Both the position numbers and the translations under genes were made by a program. A DNA stretch of 64,000 nucleotides. It comes from Pristionchus mayeri. Taxonomy: Eukaryota; Nematoda; Chromadorea; Rhabditida; Neodiplogasteridae. Below the pieces are notes generated by a model, which was given only the letters and a program-made list of their open reading frames with translations, made no database searches and was not told where the DNA came from. The DNA lies in assembly GCA_036245805.1 (NCBI GenBank), contig BTRK01000005.1, positions 31,291,469 through 31,355,468 of the forward strand, written 5' to 3'. This document shows, in pieces, positions 59,221 through 64,000 of this stretch (its first letter is position 1; the number at the start of each line of letters is the position of its first letter).

Positions 59221-62200
59221 CCCTGTCCACTACTGCGGTCCCTGTCCACTACTGCGGCCCCTGTCCACTACTGCGGTCCCTGTCCACTACTGCGGATTAT
59301 GTCCACTACTGCGGCCCCTGTCCACTACTGCGGATTTTGTCCACTACTGCGGATTATGTCCACTACTGCGGCCCCTGTCCACTACTGCGGATTGTGTCCA
59401 CTACTGCGGATTTTGTCCACTACTGCGGATTTTGTCCACTACTGCGGCCCCTGTCCACTACTGCGGTCCCTGTCCACTACTGCGGATTGTGTCCACTACT
59501 GCGGATTTTGTCCACTACTGCGGCCCCTGTCCACTACTGCGGTCCTGGCCACTACTGCGGATTATGTCCACTACTGCGGCCCCTGTCCACTACTGCGGAT
59601 TTTGTCCACTACTGCGGTCCCTGTCCGCTACTGCGGATTTTGTCCACTACTGCGGCCCCTGTCCACTACTGCGGCCCCTGTCCACTACTGCGGATTATGT
59701 CCACTACTGCGGCCCCTGTCCACTACTGCGGCCCCTGTCGACTACTGCGGTCCCTGTCCACTACTGCGGCCCCTGTCCACTACTGCGGCCCCTGTCCACT
59801 ACTGCGGCCCCTGTCCACTACTGCGGATTGTGTCCACTACCGCGGATTTTGTCCACTACTGCGGCCCCTGTCCACTACTGCGGCCCCTGTCCACTACTGC
59901 GGCCCCTGTCGACTACTGCGGTCCCTGTCCACTACTGCGGATTATGTCCACTACTGCGGCCCCTGTCCACTACTGCGGCCCCTGTCGACTACTGCGGTCC
60001 CTGTCCACTACTGCGGCCCCTGTCCACTACTGCGGCCCCTGTCCACTACTGCGGCCCCTGTCCACTACTGCGGATTGTGTCCACTACCGCGGATTTTGTC
60101 CACTACTGCGGCCCCTGTCCACTACTGCGGCCCCTGTCCACTACTGCGGTCCCTGTCCACTACTGCGGATTGTGTCCACTACTGCGGATTTTGTCCACTA
60201 CTGCGGCCCCTGTCCACTACTGCGGTCCCTGTCCACTACTGCGGATTATGTCCACTACTGCGGCCCCTGTCCACTACTGCGGATTTTGTCCACTACTGCG
60301 GTCCCTGTCCGCTACTGCGGATTTTGTCCACTACTGCGGCCCCTGTCCACTACTGCGGCCCCTGTCCACTACTGCGGTCCCTGTCCACTACTGCGGCCCC
60401 TGTCCACTACTGCGGTCCCTGTCCACTACTGCGGATTATGTCCACTACTGCGGCCCCTGTCCACTACTGCGGATTTTGTCCACTACTGCGGATTATGTCC
60501 ACTACTGCGGCCCCTGTCCACTACTGCGGATTGTGTCCACTACTGCGGATTTTGTCCACTACTGCGGATTTTGTCCACTACTGCGGCCCCTGTCCACTAC
60601 TGCGGTCCCTGTCCACTACTGCGGATTGTGTCCACTACTGCGGATTTTGTCCACTACTGCGGCCCCTGTCCACTACTGCGGTCCTGGCCACTACTGCGGA
60701 TTATGTCCACTACTGCGGCCCCTGTCCACTACTGCGGATTTTGTCCACTACTGCGGTCCCTGTCCGCTACTGCGGATTTTGTCCACTACTGCGGCCCCTG
60801 TCCACTACTGCGGCCCCTGTCCACTACTGCGGATTGTGTCCACTACTGCGGCCCCTGTCCACTACTGCGGCCCCTGTCGACTACTGCGGTCCCTGTCCAC
60901 TACTGCGGATTATGTCCACTACTGCGGCCCCTGTCCACTACTGCGGCCCCTGTCGACTACTGCGGTCCCTGTCCACTACTGCGGCCCCTGTCCACTACTG
61001 CGGCCCCTGTCCACTACTGCGGCCCCTGTCCACTACTGCGGATTGTGTCCACTACCGCGGATTTTGTCCACTACTGCGGCCCCTGTCCACTACTGCGGCC
61101 CCTGTCCACTACTGCGGCCCCTGTCCACTACTGCGGCCCCTGTCCACTACTGCGGCCCCTGTCCACTACTGCGGCCCCTGTCGACTACTGCGGTCCCTGT
61201 CCACTACTGCGGATTATGTCCACTACTGCGGCCCCTGTCCACTACTGCGGCCCCTGTCGACTACTGCGGTCCCTGTCCACTACTGCGGCCCCTGTCCACT
61301 ACTGCGGCCCCTGTCCACTACTGCGGCCCCTGTCCACTACTGCGGATTGTGTCCACTACCGCGGATTTTGTCCACTACTGCGGCCCCTGTCCACTACTGC
61401 GGCCCCTGTCCACTACTGCGGTCCCTGTCCACTACTGCGGATTGTGTCCACTACTGCGGATTTTGTCCACTACTGCGGCCCCTGTCCACTACTGCGGTCC
61501 CTGTCCACTACTGCGGATTATGTCCACTACTGCGGCCCCTGTCCACTACTGCGGATTTTGTCCACTACTGCGGTCCCTGTCCGCTACTGCGGATTTTGTC
61601 CACTACTGCGGCCCCTGTCCACTACTGCGGCCCCTGTCCACTACTGCGGTCCCTGTCCACTACTGCGGCCCCTGTCCACTACTGCGGTCCCTGTCCACTA
61701 CTGCGGATTATGTCCACTACTGCGGCCCCTGTCCACTACTGCGGATTTTGTCCACTACTGCGGATTATGTCCACTACTGCGGCCCCTGTCCACTACTGCG
61801 GATTGTGTCCACTACTGCGGATTTTGTCCACTACTGCGGATTTTGTCCACTACTGCGGCCCCTGTCCACTACTGCGGTCCCTGTCCACTACTGCGGATTG
61901 TGTCCACTACTGCGGATTTTGTCCACTACTGCGGCCCCTGTCCACTACTGCGGTCCTGGCCACTACTGCGGATTATGTCCACTACTGCGGCCCCTGTCCA
62001 CTACTGCGGATTTTGTCCACTACTGCGGTCCCTGTCCGCTACTGCGGATTTTGTCCACTACTGCGGCCCCTGTCCACTACTGCGGCCCCTGTCCACTACT
62101 GCGGATTGTGTCCACTACTGCGGCCCCTGTCCACTACTGCGGCCCCTGTCGACTACTGCGGTCCCTGTCCACTACTGCGGATTATGTCCACTACTGCGGC

Positions 62201-64000
62201 CCCTGTCCACTACTGCGGCCCCTGTCGACTACTGCGGTCCCTGTCCACTACTGCGGCCCCTGTCCACTACTGCGGCCCCTGTCCACTACTGCGGCCCCTG
62301 TCCACTACTGCGGATTGTGTCCACTACCGCGGATTTTGTCCACTACTGCGGCCCCTGTCCACTACTGCGGCCCCTGTCCACTACTGCGGCCCCTGTCCAC
62401 TACTGCGGTCCCTGTCCACTACTGCGGATTTTGTCCACTACTGCGGATTTTGTCCACTACTGCGGCCCCTGTCCACTACTGCGGTCCCTGTCCACTACTG
62501 CGGATTATGTCCACTACTGCCGCCCCCTGTCCACTACTGCGGATTTTGTCCACTACTGCGGATTTTGTCCACTACTGCGGCCCCTGTCCACTACTGCGGA
62601 TTTTGTCCACTACTGCGGATTATGTCCACTACTGCCGCCCCCTGTCCACTACTGCGGATTTTGTCCACTACTGCGGATTTTGTCCACTACTGCGGCCCCT
62701 GTCCACTACTGCGGATTTTGTCCACTACTGCGGATTATGTCCACTACTGCGGCCCCTGTCCACTACTGCGGATTGTGTCCACTACTGCGGATTATGTCCA
62801 CTACTGCGGCCCCTGTCCACTACCGCGGATTTTGTCCACTACTGCGGCCCCTGTCCACTACTGCGGCCCCTGTCCACTACTGCGGTCCCTGTCCACTACT
62901 GCGGATTGTGTCCACTACTGCGGATTTTGTCCACTACTGCGGCCCCTGTCCACTACTGCGGTCCCTGTCCACTACTGCGGATTATGTCCACTACTGCGGC
63001 CCCTGTCCACTACTGCGGATTTTGTCCACTACTGCGGTCCCTGTCCGCTACTGCGGATTTTGTCCACTACTGCGGCCCCTGTCCACTACTGCGGCCCCTG
63101 TCCACTACTGCGGTCCCTGTCCACTACTGCGGCCCCTGTCCACTACTGCGGTCCCTGTCCACTACTGCGGATTATGTCCACTACTGCGGCCCCTGTCCAC
63201 TACTGCGGATTTTGTCCACTACTGCGGATTATGTCCACTACTGCGGCCCCTGTCCACTACTGCGGATTGTGTCCACTACTGCGGATTTTGTCCACTACTG
63301 CGGCCCCTGTCCACTACTGCGGTCCCTGTCCACTACTGCGGATTGTGTCCACTACTGCGGATTTTGTCCACTACTGCGGCCCCTGTCCACTACTGCGGTC
63401 CTGGCCACTACTGCGGATTATGTCCACTACTGCGGCCCCTGTCCACTACTGCGGATTTTGTCCACTACTGCGGTCCCTGTCCGCTACTGTGGATTTTGTC
63501 CACTACTGCGGCCCCTGTCCACTACTGCGGCCCCTGTCCACTACTGCGGATTGTGTCCACTACTGCGGCCCCTGTCCACTACTGCGGCCCCTGTCGACTA
63601 CTGCGGTCCCTGTCCACTACTGCGGATTATGTCCACTACTGCGGCCCCTGTCCACTACTGCGGCCCCTGTCGACTACTGCGGTCCCTGTCCACTACTGCG
63701 GCCCCTGTCCACTACTGCGGCCCCTGTCCACTACTGCGGCCCCTGTCCACTACTGCGGATTGTGTCCACTACCGCGGATTTTGTCCACTACTGCGGCCCC
63801 TGTCCACTACTGCGGCCCCTGTCCACTACTGCGGCCCCTGTCCACTACTGCGGTCCCTGTCCACTACTGCGGATTTTGTCCACTACTGCGGATTTTGTCC
63901 ACTACTGCGGCCCCTGTCCACTACTGCGGCCCCTGTCCACTACTGCGGTCCCTGTCCACTACTGCGGCCCCTGTCAACTACTGCGGTCCCTGTCCACTAC

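Larger units (their letters stand above)
35374..64000 (+). repeat. 19-bp satellite array, about 1,500 monomers, continues past window
   Basis: The monomer is GTCCACTACTGCGG plus a variable 5-base head, 19 bp in all. Five head classes make up nearly every copy: CCCCT, TCCCT, ATTTT, ATTAT and ATTGT. Rarer marked variants recur: GCGTATTATG, TTGTACACTAC, CTGTCGACTAC, TGTCCGCTAC, CTACCGCGG, GGTACCTG, and 18-bp monomers (GGTCCTGTCC or GGTCCTGGCC). No interruption by other DNA was found in 28.6 kb. Variants are ordered into nested larger periods, described separately. Because 19 is not a multiple of three and the plus strand lacks stops in the common classes, all three plus frames stay open for kilobases. 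The minus strand meets TAG once per monomer in rotating frame. Confidence 0.97.

Noticed and set aside
35374..64000. CRISPR array
   Set aside because: Repeats are back to back with no unique spacers, and the genome is eukaryotic. The variation is in five-base head classes, not spacers.

Overview
This is eukaryotic nuclear DNA, almost certainly from a free-living nematode. The first 34 kb is an all-plus-strand array of MATH-BTB genes, a family known to expand in tandem in worms. Exons are short, acceptors are often TTTTCAG-like, and an AG commonly lies within a few bases of the start codon, as at trans-splice sites. I cannot name the species. No bacterial, viral, rRNA or true tRNA gene was seen.

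Layout. (1) 1-34,150: nine MATH-BTB family members in head-to-tail order, called A to I here. A (its 5' end is outside the window), B, C, E, F and G can be read as intact spliced frames. D has lost its BTB core to a foreign block. H and I carry nonsense or frameshift lesions. Most members share one 12-exon plan: an N-terminal lysine-rich exon, four MATH exons, four BTB exons and three C-terminal exons. Gene B has an N-terminal extension and a second BTB module. By family knowledge these proteins are substrate adaptors for CUL3 ubiquitin ligases: MATH binds the target and BTB binds CUL3. Members are 180-700 bp apart on one strand (1.2 kb between G and H), so some may be co-transcribed. (2) The introns and gaps of this array hold many non-autonomous inverted-repeat elements. 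They include very large foldbacks (0.8-3.3 kb), small hairpin elements, a decayed mariner, a tRNA-derived SINE and a hAT-like nested insert. Several are flanked by TTAA. One 217-bp TTAA element has two copies, and one of them supplies the splice donor of gene G. (3) 34,210-35,043: the 3' end of a minus-strand LTR retrotransposon that cuts off gene I. (4) 35,070-35,177: three copies of a roughly 41-bp repeat that contains a relative of the satellite monomer. (5) 35,374-64,000: one uninterrupted 19-bp satellite, about 1,500 monomers, running off the window end. It has nested higher-order periods near 0.76-1.04 kb and tandem segmental copies 4,232 bp and 4,500 bp apart.

All gene models were made by eye from exon homology between the paralogs, splice signals and reading-frame continuity. 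Exon edges are proposals that cDNA should confirm. The very long open frames in the satellite are a by-product of its period and composition, not genes.
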